Counted from the first letter of the stretch, positions 10,347 to 23,509 are shown. The stretch is 64,000 bases of DNA from Nicotiana tabacum (GCF_000715075.1 NC_134089.1:103919157-103983156); one strand, 5' to 3'. Notes: generated by a model from the letters alone, not told the origin. A program made the numbers and translations.

Positions 10347-11640
10347 TTACTTTAGATGAAGAAGTGCCACCATGTGGCTGTCATCAAATTTTCCAAGATA
10401 ATGCTTGACCCGGTGCCTATTAACTCTGAAAACTTCACCATTTTTGTTCCTTAGATCAAGAGAACCAAATGGGGTCACAAACACAACTTCAAAAGGCCCA
10501 CTCCATTGTGACTTGAGCTTACCCGGAAACAGACGTAACCGGGAATTGAACAAGAGAACCATATCTCCAACCTTGAACTCCTTACCCCGAACATATTTGT
10601 CGTGAAGGTACTTCATTTTTTCTTTATACAAGGATGAACTTGAGTAGGCATGGAATCTAAACTCATCGAGCTCATTGAGTTGTTCAACACGAAGATTTGC
10701 TGCAATATCCCATTCCAAATTCAACTTCCTCAAAGCCCATATGGCCTCGTGCTCTAACTCAACTTGAAGATGACAAACTTTTCCAAACACCAACCGATAA
10801 GGAGACATACCAATCAGAGTTTTGTAAGCCGTCCGATAAGCCCATAGAGCGTCATCCAACTTTTTCGACCAATCGGTCCTATTAGCATTGACAGTTTTCG
10901 GCAAGATGCTCTTAATTTCTCTATAGGAGACTTCCACTTGACAATTAGCTTGAGGATGATAGGGGGTAGAAACCTTATGATTGACACCGTACTTGGAAAG
11001 CAACGTGTCGAAAGCCTTGTTGCAAAAGTGAGACCCCCATCACTAATAATCGCACGAGGAGTGCCAAACCTTGTGAAGATGCTCTTTTTATGAAATGCCA
11101 CAACACTCCGGGCTTCATTATTAGGAAAAGCCACGGCTTCCACCCATTTTAAGACATAGTAAACCGCCACAAGAATGTAAGTATTCCCACAAGAGCTAAC
11201 AAATGGACCCATGAAATCGATGCCCCAAACATCAAAGATATCCACTTCTAGAATCTTATTGAGAGGCATCTCATCCCTTTTTGAAATTTTGCCCGCTCTT
11301 TGGCACTCATCACACCTCTTCACCACATCGCCTGCATCTTTGAACACGGTGGGCCAATAGAATACACAACTAAGAACTTTCGAGGCAGTCCTTACCCCAC
11401 CATGATGGCCACTATAGGGTGAAGAATGACAAGCTTCTAAGATACTCAATTGTTCTTCCTCTGGGACACATCTACGAATCACACCATCCGTGCAAATCTT
11501 GAACAAGTATGGCTCATCCCAATAGAAATCCAAACTATCCCGCTTGAGCTTCTTCCTTTGGTTAGAAGAGAGCTCACACGGGATTATTCCGGTCATAAGG
11601 TAATTGGCAACATTGGCAAACCATGGCATATCCTTCACTG
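10347..11640 (-). pseudogene. E2 integrase
   Basis: The zinc-binding head is visible near 11440-11290 (HSSPYSGHHGG ... CDECQRAG, an HHCC pattern). The core follows with WGIDFMGPF and then IISDGG, which supply the two Asp residues of the DDE triad. A frameshift near 11030 moves the rest to another frame: [20 protein letters not shown], where the expected catalytic Glu lies in the QVE segment, then a C-terminal part ending at 10347. There is no chromodomain, as expected for Athila. It would insert element DNA into chromosomes; the frameshift inactivates it. Confidence 0.85.
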
Positions 11641-12190
11641 ACACCGCAAGGTGTTGTTCGTCGGGAAATAAATCATTGATCTCAAGGCAGTCACAAGGCC
11701 TCCCCTCCTCCTCCAAACGAGATAAGTGGTCCGCCACTTGATTCTCACTACCCTTCCGGTCAACAATTTCTAGATCAAACTCTTGAAGAAGTAACACCCA
11801 TCTCATCAATCTCGCCTTGGAGTCTTTCTTGGTCATCAAATACCTAAGGGCAGCATGATCGGTGTGCACTATAACTTTGGCTCCCATAAGGTAAGGTCGA
11901 AACTTTTCCATAGCAAACACAATATCCAATAACTCTTTCTCGGTGACTGTATAGTTCCTTTGAGTCTCATTCATGGTCTTGCTTGCGTAGTACACCGGAT
12001 AAAACATTTTGTTTATTCTTTGGCCCAAAAAAGCCCCAACCGCAATGTCACTAGCATCACACATGAGCTCGAAAGGCAAGCTACAATTTGGTGCGCTAAT
12101 GATGGGGGTAGAAGTCAACTTGAGCTTGAGAAGCTCGAATGATTGCATACAACTCTCATCCAACAAGAACTTTGCATCTTTCTATAGCAA
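11641..12190 (-). pseudogene. E2 RNase H
   Basis: Motifs in order are FELMCDASDIAVGAFLGQR (first catalytic Asp), TVTEKELL (Glu) and HTDHAALRYL (Asp). The domain ends near VADHLSRLEEEG, where the integrase zinc region begins. It degrades the RNA strand during reverse transcription. Two in-frame stops at 12196-12184 separate it from RT; the frame is otherwise continuous. Confidence 0.85.
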
Positions 12191-12193
12191 CTT

Positions 12194-12990
12194 TCACAAA
12201 GGGTGTACCACTTTGGAAAAGTCATTTACAAACCTCCAGTAAAAACCCGCGTGCCCAAGAAAACTCCTCACCCCTTTTATAGAAATAGGGGGAGGAAGCC
12301 TTGAAATCACCTCTATCTTGGCTTTTTCAACCTCAATTCCTCGCTTCGAGATTTTGTGACCCAATACTATACCCTCTTCAACCATGAAATGACATTTTTC
12401 CCAATTGAGTACGAGGTTTGCATCTTCACACCGGGACAATACTCTATCCAAATTTTTCAGACACTCATCAAAAGAATCCCCAACCACGCTGAAATCATCC
12501 ATTAAAACCTCCAAGATATCTTCCCCCATGTCGGTGAAAATAGCCATCATGCAACATTGGAAGGTTGCCGGAGCATTACACAATCCGAACGACATTCGAG
12601 AGAAAGCGAATGTGCCGTAAGGACATGTAAAAGTTGTCTTCTCTTGGTCCTCCGGGGCAATTAAAATTTGATTGTACCCCGAGTAACAATCCAAGAAGCA
12701 ATAAAAAGCACGCCCCGCAAGACGATCTAGCATTTGGTCAAGGAATGGCAATGGTAAATGATCTTTTCGGGTCACCTTGTTTAGCTTCCGGTAATCCATA
12801 CATACTCTCCATCCGGTGACCGTGCGAGTAAGGATGAGTTCATTTTTGTCATTGGTCACCACAATCATACCACCCTTCTTCGGCACATATTGCACCGGAG
12901 AAGTCCAAGAACTGTCAGAAATAGGATAAACCACACCGGCGTCTAACCACTTGATAACCTCTTTCTTCACCACTTCTTGCATCGCCTCAT
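12194..12990 (-). pseudogene. E2 reverse transcriptase
   Basis: Typical RT blocks are present: PVQYVPKKGG, WRVCMDYRKLNKVTRKDH, FLDCYSGYNQI, FAFSRMSFGLCNAPATFQ, and the catalytic LMDD in EVLMDDFSVVGD. The usual residue before MDD in this family is F, here L. The thumb follows (HKISKRGIEVEKAKI). A stop at 13001 separates it from the protease part in the same frame. Confidence 0.9.
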
Positions 12991-13000
12991 TTAATCTTCT

Positions 13001-14086
13001 TTAATGCTCCAAGGACAGCTTTGCATCCTCCTCCAAGATGATTTTGTGCATGTAAAATGTGGGGCTTATTCCTCGAATGTCAGCTAGAGTCAATACAATT
13101 GCCCTTTTTCGCTTTTGAAGCACCGCCAAAGTGGCCTCAACCTGCATGTTAGTAAGGCAAAAAAAAAGAATAACTGGTAAAGTAGCATTTGAACCCAAGA
13201 ATTCATACCTAAGGTGTGGAGGAAGTGGCTTCAACTCCAACACCGGTGGCTCCTCAATTGATGGCTTTGTTGGTGGAGTTTTCCGATTTTCATGATCCAA
13301 AGATAGCTTCCGTGGCTCATAAGAATAAGAGCCCATCCCATGTAGGGCATTGACACATTCCACTCTACTAGCATCATCTTTGAAATCCATGTTCAAGAGC
13401 ATTGCTTCAAGAGGATCTTCCACGTTGATCATAGCACTGGTATCATCCACAATCACTGTTGTGACAAGGTCTACAAATGAGCACACCTTGGTGCTATTGG
13501 GCTGCTTCATAGATATGCAAATGTGGAAAATGACCTTTTCATCTCCCACTCGGAAAGTGAGCTCACCCGCTTCAACATCAACCAATGTCTTCCCTATTGC
13601 AAGGAAAGGTCTGCCCAAGATAATAGGAACCTCGTAGTCCACCTCACAATTTAAAATCACAAAGTCGACCGACAATATGAATTTGTCAACCCGGATAAGC
13701 ACATCATCAATAATGCCCAAAGGTCACTTCATCGATCGATCCGCCATTTGAAGTATCATTGAAGTTGGCTTAGGTTGCCCGATACCCAAAGTTTTGAAAA
13801 CCGAGTAGGGCATCAAATTGATACTAGCTTCCAAGTCACAAAGAGCTTTGGCAAAATCCGCACTTCCAATGCTGTAAGGAATGGTGAAAGCACCGGGATC
13901 TTCAAGCTTTAGGGACATTGAATGCACTATAGCAATAACTTGGTGAGTCATCTTTATAGTTTCACAGTCCATAGAACGCTTCTTTGTAACCAACTCCTTC
14001 ATGAATTTTGCATAACCCGGCATTTGTTCAAGTGCCTCCACCAGAGGCACATTAATAGATAAGCTCTTCATCATGTCAATGAACAT
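13001..14086 (-). pseudogene. E2 aspartic protease and PR-RT linker
   Basis: The active-site motif reads LCDLEASINLMP where the family has DLGAS, so the essential Gly is replaced by Glu (consistent with one G-to-A change). Downstream, PIILGRPFLAIG is the conserved flap-distal block. A TGA stop at 13724 interrupts the domain in frame (family shows Arg). The linker is acidic and ends in EEPPVLELKPLPPHLRYEFL, usual for Athila before RT. Confidence 0.85.
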
Positions 14087-14089
14087 TTT

Positions 14090-16006
14090 AAACTAATTAT
14101 CATTCTTCTGCTTTGCGAGCCTTTAAGGATAAGTTGGAGGTGGCCTTGGCAGAGGAGCCTTGGCTTTTGGCACAACCGGCCCGGGCATGTTAATCACGTG
14201 TTCCCTAGACGGGTTCACGACATCTTGGGTTTTTACCTCGGCCTCACCAATATCAATCCTCACATCATTGTTCACATTCTCTTCAACCACATCTTCAACA
14301 ATCAAAGGTACATCATCATCCCGCAACTCAACATTTTTATCAACAACTTGCTTTTGCTTTGAGGCATTCACATCACCGCCTCTCCCACTTCTTGTTGTAA
14401 CCGCCATTACATGATTGTTATTTCCACCCTTTGGGTTCACTACCATATCACTTGGTAGAGCACCCTTTGGGCGAGTATTCAATGACTGAGAGATTTGGCC
14501 TAATTGCACCTCCAAGTTTTGGATATAGGTGTTGTGAGAAGCTAACTGTGCATCCGAATCCGCATTCTTCTTCATCATCTGCTCGAACATCATTTGAATT
14601 CTACCCATATCATTACCAGAGGAACTAGGACCTTGAGAAGGGAAAGGGGGTGGATTGTTCGGTTGTTGGTACATTGGGTGTCTTTGAAAACCTTGCCCCC
14701 GGTTGCCTTGGTTTCCATTATTGTTCCACCCGCCTTGATTGTTGTTGTTGCCCCAGTTGTTGTTATTTCTATTCTAGTTGCCTTGGTTGTTGTTCTAATT
14801 ACCCCAATTATTGTTTTGTTTGTTATTCCAATTGCCACCACTTTGTTGTTGATTGCCCCAATTTCCTTGGGGTCGCCATTGTTGGTTTGAAGAGTTGCCT
14901 CTATTGCCTTGATAGTTAAAATATTGTACCTCTTCAATTTGGTCATCATAACCATCATTTTGACACCCATCATATTCATCAACAAACTACTCAGAATTTC
15001 CTTGATTTTGTTGCATCCTTTGCCTTCTCTTGTTGACAAGCATACTAACACCCTCCATGACATTCACTTGGCGAGGATTTTGAACTTGTTGCAACTGTGC
15101 CTTAGCCAATTGATTCATCATAGTGATAAGTTCAGTTATCGCTTGCTCGTGATCATGTAATTCCTTGTGCAAATGGATAACCGTAGGGTCACCTTAAGGC
15201 ACATTTGCTCTACTCTGCCATGCTAAAGAAGTGTCTGCCATTTCATCAAGTACATCACATGCCTCCTCATAAGAAAGTTTCATAAAATTGCCCCCGGCCA
15301 ATTGGTTAACAATGCATTGATTTGTAGTATTTATGCCCCGGTAGAAGGTTTGTTCGATCATGGCCTTGGTCATATCATTATTTGGGCACTCCTTCACCAT
15401 CGTTCTATACCGCTCGCAAATCTCATGCAAAGGTTCTGTTGGCTCTTGCTTGAAGGCTAATATTTCATCTCGAAGTGCCGCCATATGACTAGGAGAGAAG
15501 AATTTGGCAATGAACTTATCTGCCAACTCATACCAAGTTGTGATGGAATGGTTGGGGAGTCTCTCGAGCCAATCCAATGCCTTTCCCTGAAGTGAGAACG
15601 GGAAAAGTCTCAATCTCAATGTATCCTCGGACACATTCATCTGTTTGCTCCCCCAGCATGTATCTACGAACCCCTTGAGACGTTTGTAGGCATTTTGATT
15701 TACAGTGCCCATGAAGTACCCACGCTGCTCAAGTAAGGTCAACATCACATTGGTTATCTGAGAGAGGCCCGCCCAGATTCGGGGTGGGACAATAGCACTT
15801 GCGTAGCCCTGGTTCGGTAATACTCTTGGAGCCACTCTAGGAGGAACCGGGGGAGGGTCTGGAATATTGTCATTTGGATTAACATTGGCATTCCGGCCTC
15901 TCCGTTAACCCTGAGGTGCAAGAGGCACCTCATCTTGCTGAAGATCATCTACCTCCTCCCCCGCTATCACGTTTCCAAGAGGATCATTAGCGTTGTTTAA
16001 ATACAT
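14090..16006 (-). pseudogene. E2 gag
   Basis: The first ATG after the PBS is at 16006 (MYLNNANDPLGN). The retrotransposon gag core is clear: FPFSLQGKALDWLERLP, FIAKFFSPSHMA and EICERYRTMVKECPN. A long Asn/Gln/Gly-rich stretch follows (about 14960-14690) in place of a clear zinc knuckle. A region with SLNTRPKGALPSD and AVTTRSGRG, typical before Athila protease, ends the part. In-frame stops lie at 15904, 15194, 14987, two near 14790, and two near 14100; most look like CAA or CAG changed to TAA or TAG. All pieces share one frame. Confidence 0.85.
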
Positions 16007-16101
16007 ATTGCTACCTGAGTAATGACACAAACAAGTAAGTAACAAAGTAGGAAAGAAGAACAATACACAAAACTAACTAAATAGATAGCCAAAACCATTA
16101 G

Positions 16102-16120
16102 CTCCCCGGTAACCGCGCCA
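16102..16120 (-). other. E2 primer binding site (tRNA-Asp type)
   Basis: The sense strand is TGGCGCGGTTACCGGGGAG, a variant of the Athila PBS, five bases from the LTR end at 16126. Confidence 0.8.
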
Positions 16121-16125
16121 AAAAG

Positions 16126-17599
16126 TGATCGCTGCCAACTCCACACTGCTAAAAGGTAGGAAGAGAGGGTCACAATAGCTTTTACCCGATATGAGAGTCG
16201 GGATCGATTTCCACATGGAGCTAGGAATGGAGTCGAGTATCTATCTAGACTAGAGTTGTGTATTTGTTCCTAATGTCACTTCCATATATTTTTGGGTTTT
16301 TGATTATAAACTACTATTATCAAACTATTAATTGAAACTAGATTATGCTACGAGATAATTGCTAAGTTGTATCTAATGGGAAGAAGGGCACTAGGGTCAT
16401 GACATTACCTAGGTGGCTAATTGACGGGTAGATGTTACTAAGGTTCGATTGACATAATTGGGGCTTATGCTATAACCACTGCACAATTTTACCCACTCTC
16501 ACACCTCTCGGTAGAGAGAGTCATTTTGCCCAATTGACTCTCTCGAGACCAAATGGGTAGGCAAATTAGCTCAAGCAACTAGGGTTCAAGTTGGGTAATT
16601 ACTCTCTCGAGGCTTAACCTTTTAATTGGGACTATCAATTCTCTTGAGTCCATCCCAATTCCTTGTTGGATCAATTTTGGAGACTTAGGCTCTCTTTCTC
16701 AAGAAGAGCCAAGTCAACTTAGCACAAACTAGTGTTTGTAACCACCAATTCATAGATTAAACCATAAAATTGACCCAAATAACAAACACCCATAGTCAAT
16801 CTAACAATAGATGGAAACACCCGTCAATTACCCACAGTAGGGTTGAGCCACAACCCTAGCTAATGGGTTTAGCTACTCATGCTTGAAGGAGAAAATAGAG
16901 AAATAGATGAAGAACAAGTCATATTAATTAAATTCTAAATTAAAATACAAGAATCTATCATTAATTTGAAGCTAAGATGCCAAAAATGGCTACAGATGAA
17001 GTTCCCACGAGCGCAGCTAAGTTCTGGATATATATGACGACCTAAAAATGGTAAAATGTTCTATTTATACTAGGCTGGAAAAACTGGATAAAAATACCCT
17101 TGTGGGGTCAGCGCGGGCCGCATAAAATGGACCGCGGTCGTGCTAGGCTCTTGGACTTCAATTCTGGGCTCTCTGACTTGGGCTCCGCAGACCGCGTAGA
17201 ATGAACCGCAGCCGCGGAGGCAACTATCGCGGTCCACACAACCATGACCGCGGACCACATTGGCATTTTCCATCTCTCTGAATATCTCTTTCGTGGACCG
17301 CACAAAAAAGGCAGTACGACCGCGAAACCTTCACCGCGGACCGCACAAAAAGCATTGCGGCCGCGGAACCTTCACCGCGGACCGCGCAATGTGGACTGTG
17401 GCCGCGTTGCCTAAAGTCTGGTTTTTCCATCTCTCTGAATCACCTTGTGCGGCCGCATTCGACTTTGTGCGGTCTGCACTAGGCCTGTTTGCCCTCAGTT
17501 TGCTTTGTCTTTGATACTTGAGCAGGTTCCACTCCTTTTGAGTCAATATTTGACATTTCGTTACTTTGTCTATCAAACCTGCAATCAAGCACAACTTAT
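16126..17599 (-). repeat. E2 5' LTR, truncated at its outer end
   Basis: It begins TGATCGCTGCC beside the PBS and follows the left LTR until position 17599 (equal to 5123). The last 86 bases are missing and E3 LTR sequence resumes within about 10 bases. TATA at 17061-17069; CpG palindrome array at 17110-17470. Confidence 0.85.
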
Positions 17600-19025
17600 T
17601 TTTTGAAGATAAAGTTTATCAATGATCTCACGAACCCAAATATATAATTTTCTCTCAATTTCATGCCCAAAATCGTGGTCAAAATTCAAGAACATCAAAT
17701 TTCTAGGTCTTCCTAAAAATTCCCAAATTTCTACAAATTTCCTTGTCTAAATCCTTATATAAACCTTGTATTTACTCAAAACTAGTAGAAATCACTTACC
17801 TCATGGTTGGTGATGAAAATGGAAATTCAAAAATTGCTCTAGAATCGGCTCCTGTGGAAGAAATGAAGTGAAAATGAGCCAAAACTCAGATTTTAAAAGA
17901 ACACTGCCCAGGCGACCCTTCATCGCACACACAGAACATCCCTCACGTTCGCGAAGCTCAAAAATTTCACGCCTAGAAAATCCTCTCCGCGTTCACGACC
18001 CACTGATTGCGTTCGCGAAAGCCAGCTACCCAGACCCATCGCGCTCGCGTTATCCTCTACGCGTTTGCGTAGGCTAAATGGCCTTGGGCACAGCTCTCCC
18101 TTACCTTCTTTGCATTCGCGAAGGCTAAACTCAGCAGTCCCATCTACTCCTCTTCGCGAACGTGTCACTCCCTTTGCGTTCGCGAAGAAGGAAACCAGAC
18201 ACCAGCAAACAGCAGTTCCAAAACAACCCAAAATGCTCTGAAACACACTCGAGACCCCCGAGACCCTGTCTAATCACACCAACTAGTCCTATAACATAAT
18301 ACGGACCTGCTCGAGGCCTCAAATAACATTAAACAACATCAAAATCATGAATCACCCTCCAATTCAAGCTTAATGAGATTTAGAATTTCAAAACCTATCA
18401 AATCACGTCCGATTGACCTCAAATTTTGCGCACAAGTCATATTTGACATTACGAACCTACCCCAACTTCTGGAATCAAATTCCGACCCCGATATCAAAAA
18501 GTCCACTTCCGGTCAAACTTCTCAAACACCTTCAAATTTCTATCTTTAGCCAAATGACTTCGAAATGACCCACGGACCTCTGAATTCACTTCCGGTCGCG
18601 CTCCCAACACCAGAATCACCATACAGAGCTATTCCTAGACTCGAAATCCCAAATAGACATAGATAACATTGAAATACACTCCAACCCAAACTATGAAATT
18701 CTTCCAAAAATGCTAACTTCCAGAATAGGTGCCGAAACATTCCCGGGTCTTCCAAAACCCGGTCCGGACATACGCCCAAGTCCGAAATCATCATACGAAC
18801 CTGCTGGAACCTTAGAATCCCAATTTCGAGGTTGTTTACTCAAAAACCCAATCTTAGTCAATTATTTTAACTTAAAGCTGACGAAATGAGAATTCTCTTT
18901 CCAAATTAACTCTGAATTCAATTCCGACCATGCGTACAAGTCATAATACCTGAAGTGAAGCTGCTCATAGCCTCAAACTGTTGAACGACACGCTAGAGCT
19001 CAAAATGACCGGTCGGGTCATTACA
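17600..19025 (-). repeat. E3 left (3') LTR, second part
   Basis: This stretch aligns with 24970-26431 and ends GGGTCATTACA at 19025. It holds a TATA-like TATATAA (sense, 17761-17755) and, upstream in sense, seven or so TTCGCGAA-type palindromes at 17935-18190. The order and spacing resemble the E2 and E4 promoters although the palindrome is different. Confidence 0.85.
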
Positions 19026-19062
19026 TTCTCTCCCACTTAAACATACGTTCGTCCTCGAACGT
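19026..19062 (-). other. E3 polypurine tract with AGGA-loop hairpin
   Basis: The sense strand reads ACGTTCGAGGACGAACGT (7-bp stem, loop AGGA, 19062-19045), then ATGTTTAAGTGGGAGAGAA, then the LTR. It has the same plan as 5210-5248 in E2. Confidence 0.75.
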
Positions 19063-22000
19063 GCTAAAAACTGAGCTGGAGTTGTCTGAAATCACTATTT
19101 AACACCTCGAGCACCTACCCATGCTACCACAACTCAGCTGGGAACCCTAGCTCGATCAATCTGAAGATATCCTTTTTCACTTAAGCAAATAAGCCTTAGA
19201 TCCCAATTCTAACATCCGAAATTTTTTGCCAGGCCTTTTCCAATATACGCTCACCGTATCAATAACTACACGTAGCACCAAAACATGACTGCATACCTTA
19301 GCTGAATTCACACCTTACACCACTTTATTCACAGGACCTCAATAACATACTCTGATCAAATTATTCGAAACTCCATGAATCTGATGCTCCCATTGCACCT
19401 AATGACATATATAGGTCTTGCTCTAACTCTTACAATACCTCCGCGACGGAAGAGATATGTAGAAATTCATAACCAACTGCTAAATCAACAAATCATTGGG
19501 TCTATACTCCTGACAAGAACCATCACCTCATTCTGAACCAAATAATGGTCTTAGCTCCTTAATATACTTCATATAATCAGATTGCACTAATCCTAAATCT
19601 AATGATCTCGTCTCACCCAGTACAAATTGCTCAGGAAATAAGCCACCTAGACGTGACCAAAAGTCTCATATGAAGCCACAATGTACCCATAGGCTACCAA
19701 CTCGAATGTGACACAAAAGGAAAATGAAATCCAATTACCCCGCTCACGAATCATACATGCGACGCGGTCAACATAATTAAACAAACACCCCGCTCGCGAA
19801 TCATACATACGACGCAGGCACACAACTAATATGAGTTTTCCTCAGAAAGATAGGAAACAAAATACATAAAAATATATATATGAATCTGTACTCAACATCA
19901 CACCGTTGCAGCGCGCAACCCGATCCAAACAACATACCCATGGAGGCGTTCCACCCATAAAATTCACATAAGGAGATACACACCGAGCCAGATTACTCAT
20001 TACAACAAAATGTCGAATGTTAGTCACAAGCACGCTAAGTGCAAAATACCATCCCTAGGAAGACATATAGCGCTATAAGCTACAAACTCAAGCACAACTG
20101 AGGTGCAATATACGATCTGAATCTCAAGAGCCATTATGCTCATATAACATCATCTCTACGCAGAACCTCAACACATAAGAAATTCACCAAGTCGTCTCAC
20201 AACTCACACGGTGCAATATATCATTACATGAAATAGCTGACGACAAAATAATACCCCGACTACTCTTCCATAAGGAGCGCATTGCTGAAATGAAGACATT
20301 TGGCCTGATATAAAGCCTACATTCACATTTAAATCCATCCACAAACCTCAAACTGATTCTGATCACACTGAACTAGGCTAATAACCTTTCAAAGGTCCAT
20401 AATAACCCCCCTTTTTTCTCATAAAACACAAGAACAACCATCATAACCGGAGTAATCCTCCACAGTCCACAACCCAATAAACCGAGTGCCTTCCAGTTAT
20501 CAATTCTCAATTCAACGACATCACCACAATCTTCATACTTGGTTTAACTCTTCAATCAATCAAGTGACTACATGCCACACTTATACAACCTTCCCGTGGG
20601 GCACGCTCCCACAACCTTCCGTAATAGATAACAGGTATGTACATCCAAACCACTAGTCGCACTAATGCTGAAAAGCGATTAAGAACCCTTAACCATAATG
20701 CAAAGCCTTTTTCACAAAACACCGATCTCAGGTGACGCTGAAGACAATGCCAACTTACTTTAACATCCAAACTTCTTTCCTACTCATCCGACCTCATGAC
20801 ATCCTTGTCAGCACCGAACTGTAACCTTGATCCTCACTTCAAATTCCATGCCACTCACTGCACCCAACATGCCAATATACAATAGAACACGATTCTCATC
20901 ATAACTCCGGAACCACTAATAGATTGACACTTCATCATATAATGACTTTTCACTTAACTCATTTCAGGAGAACCGTAGCAACACACAAGTGAATTCTCAT
21001 AACCGTAGAATATGCAAATCTCTAAGTAGTGGTCTAAGCCACCATAACCCTTTCGGGATCTGCCTACACATAAAAAGTTATAACACTAGAATACTTTCGA
21101 ATAAAATCAATTACGGCAGCCGACAAGCCTCATAGGTGTCGTCACAAATCATATGCATAACTTGATCACACTGAAGGAACTGATCTCTACCACCAATATG
21201 CCAATTCAACTATGGTTAACCAATATATCTTCGTCCAATTTACCCTTGATTGTCTTTAAAATAATAATAACACCATTCAACACATAGAACACTCCATCCG
21301 CACTCATCCCGAGTGACCCTGAATAACGAGACCATGCTGCCTCAAATCCCACGAACCGTTTCATACCTCCCCTTTGCACACATTCGCATCCATTACTGGT
21401 ATGCCCATTCTGATAATCCCTCTAAGAATCCGAAGTCTTTTCTCATTTTTCTCCGCAATGCTACACTACAAGTAAAAACATCATAGAACATTCTGGGCCT
21501 CTTCTCATAAGCTGCTACAAAAGCTTGATTCTTAATCGTACCTATAGGCTCGAAATCATTAGGCACCACACTTTACCCTTTGAATCCACTAGGACTGTTG
21601 TTGAGAGCCACCCGCTCTGACTTGGCCCCCAAAATATTTAACTCTATGAATCTTCTAGCACATGAATGCCCTCTCGACGAAGCACCCAGCAGGATCACTT
21701 CCCTTGAAACTCGCATCTATACAAGGCATAAATCCCGAATCTTTCACCAAGTTTGAACATGGGCCAATAAGGCCAACTATAGCACACCTTTAACAATTCC
21801 TTTGCTTAAATTACCACTTATGTTCTTTTCTCGTAGCTAAAATAACCTATCAATATGCTAATAACCAGAAACTTCGTAAGTAGTTAACCATGCAACCCAA
21901 TCATAAGCGGTAGGACTCTCTCCTTTAGCTTAAAGCCACTATTACACAACTCTGAAATTCACCAAGAATCCTTATCTCTTATTGACATAACCTTGCGCAA

Positions 22001-23491
22001 TCAACCACCAAAACTCTCGAAATCTTTCTGTAAAACCCCTTTTCACACTCTGAATCATTAACCACATTCGCACGACCGATATCTTTGCTGTATAACCAAT
22101 AGAATTCTTCGCAGAAGCTTCGTCAACCATGCGATCGCCGATCTTCTCACTGGAGATGACTCACCTGTGGAATTTACGTGCCGACATCTTCCAACGTTGC
22201 TGCACAGGGTACACTCACTACGACATTACTAACCCATCCCGAGTCCGAGCTCACTCTTTAGCTACACAAGTCCATTCACCCCTCGTAGGCATCAACTAAA
22301 TGTGCGGCAGCATCCTTTCAATTCAAAGTTATGTTGTATCCTTCTTCATTTTAAGCAGCTCATTTCCGTTATATCAAATCTCCTGCCGCATAATAGTTTG
22401 TACTTCAAATTAAATCCATAGACCCCAATCACCAATCACTAAAATTCCCAAATCATTCCAAACTCTCCTTAACGTGCGTAGTCATCCTACCACAAAACCC
22501 ATATGCAACTCCACCACTCTCCCACTTTGGCGGAACTCACCCCTTTAATTGACTACTCGACCTGTGCTTCTTATACCTGGCCTTCTAGAAATTTTAACCA
22601 TTGCCTGACTCTCCCCACATGTCCTTCCTCATCCTTTGCTGCTCAGTTGCTGCCTTAAATAGAATCTATATTCATAGAACTTGAACCCACAAATCGCTAC
22701 TAACTTTAAACCTCTCCGAAGATCATCTTTCTCGAGCCGTCAACATTAGAAACACCGATTCAATCCTGAACCACTGCACCCCACGATATCTAACTGTCGT
22801 TTCTCCAATATTATTTCACAATATCTTACCCCAAAGGCGGATTGCAGAAGACCATAACACCAGCGAAGTTAACACATACAATCGAGGATGAGACACTACA
22901 TCGCAGATGAAAATTCCACCATGCTCGAAAATACAAGTCTCGTTACTCCATCACCCCAAATCCAGACATTCATAGGCCAATTGCTTTTACTCCGCCGGAA
23001 ATAAAATATCAGATATCTGAATCATGCACTGAGTGGACTTCCTTTCAAATCATTCACCGCCCCAACACATAGGCAAGTATCCTATCATCAAGTCAATACT
23101 GCGAGATAACCAATCGTGAGCATCATAGAAACCTGTGCATAGCCTCCAAGCTCTTAGAAGCACAACTACCGAGCCGAAAAGATAGAAAAATCCTTCCGCA
23201 AGGCGACGACAATAGCCCAACCAATTATACTGGGAGAAACATCCCACACCACATCTACAGTACTATTACAATTCTTCAATTCTTGATTTATAACAAGCGG
23301 TTCACATCGGGTAAGATCGAATAGGAAGGAAATAAAGGCATAAGTCTCAAGGAATTAAAGCACACGATGAGGAATCAAGAAGGGAAGTGCTCCTAACAGC
23401 CCTGCAGACTCTCGAAGATAAGTACAAACATTTTCGTACCAATCCGCAAGACTCTACTAGACTCGCGCATGACTCGTGATACATAAGGGAA
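19063..23491 (-). other. E3 interior, no recognisable coding sequence
   Basis: About 4.4 kb without any ORF above about 80 codons and without RT, RNase H, integrase or gag motifs on either strand that I can see. At 19737-19824 it repeats about 88 bases of its own LTR (compare 3038-3125), including two copies of the 26-base unit with CGCGAATCATACAT. The leader near 23420-23490 resembles the E4 leader. It is best read as a long noncoding derivative of a Tekay element, or a coding interior decayed past recognition. Confidence 0.5.
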
Positions 23492-23509
23492 CCTAGTGCT
23501 CTAATATCA
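23492..23509 (-). other. E3 primer binding site (initiator-Met type, decayed)
   Basis: The sense strand TGATATTAGAGCACTAGG compares with the canonical TGGTATCAGAGC start seen intact in E4; two of the first twelve bases differ. It touches the LTR end at 23510. Confidence 0.65.

Larger units (their letters stand above)
3651..17599 (-). mobile_element. E2: Athila-type Ty3/gypsy element with env-position gene
   Basis: In sense order the element holds a 5' LTR (truncated), PBS, gag, protease, RT, RNase H, integrase, a promoter-like module, an env-position ORF, a 3' noncoding region, PPT and 3' LTR. The gag-to-RNase H frame is the same from 16006 to about 11030 despite many stops; one frameshift precedes the integrase C-terminus. 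The right LTR lacks the 86 bases that correspond to 5124-5209, and the flanking E3 LTR lacks about 20 bases there. A deletion therefore crossed that junction and removed any target duplication. Confidence 0.9.
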
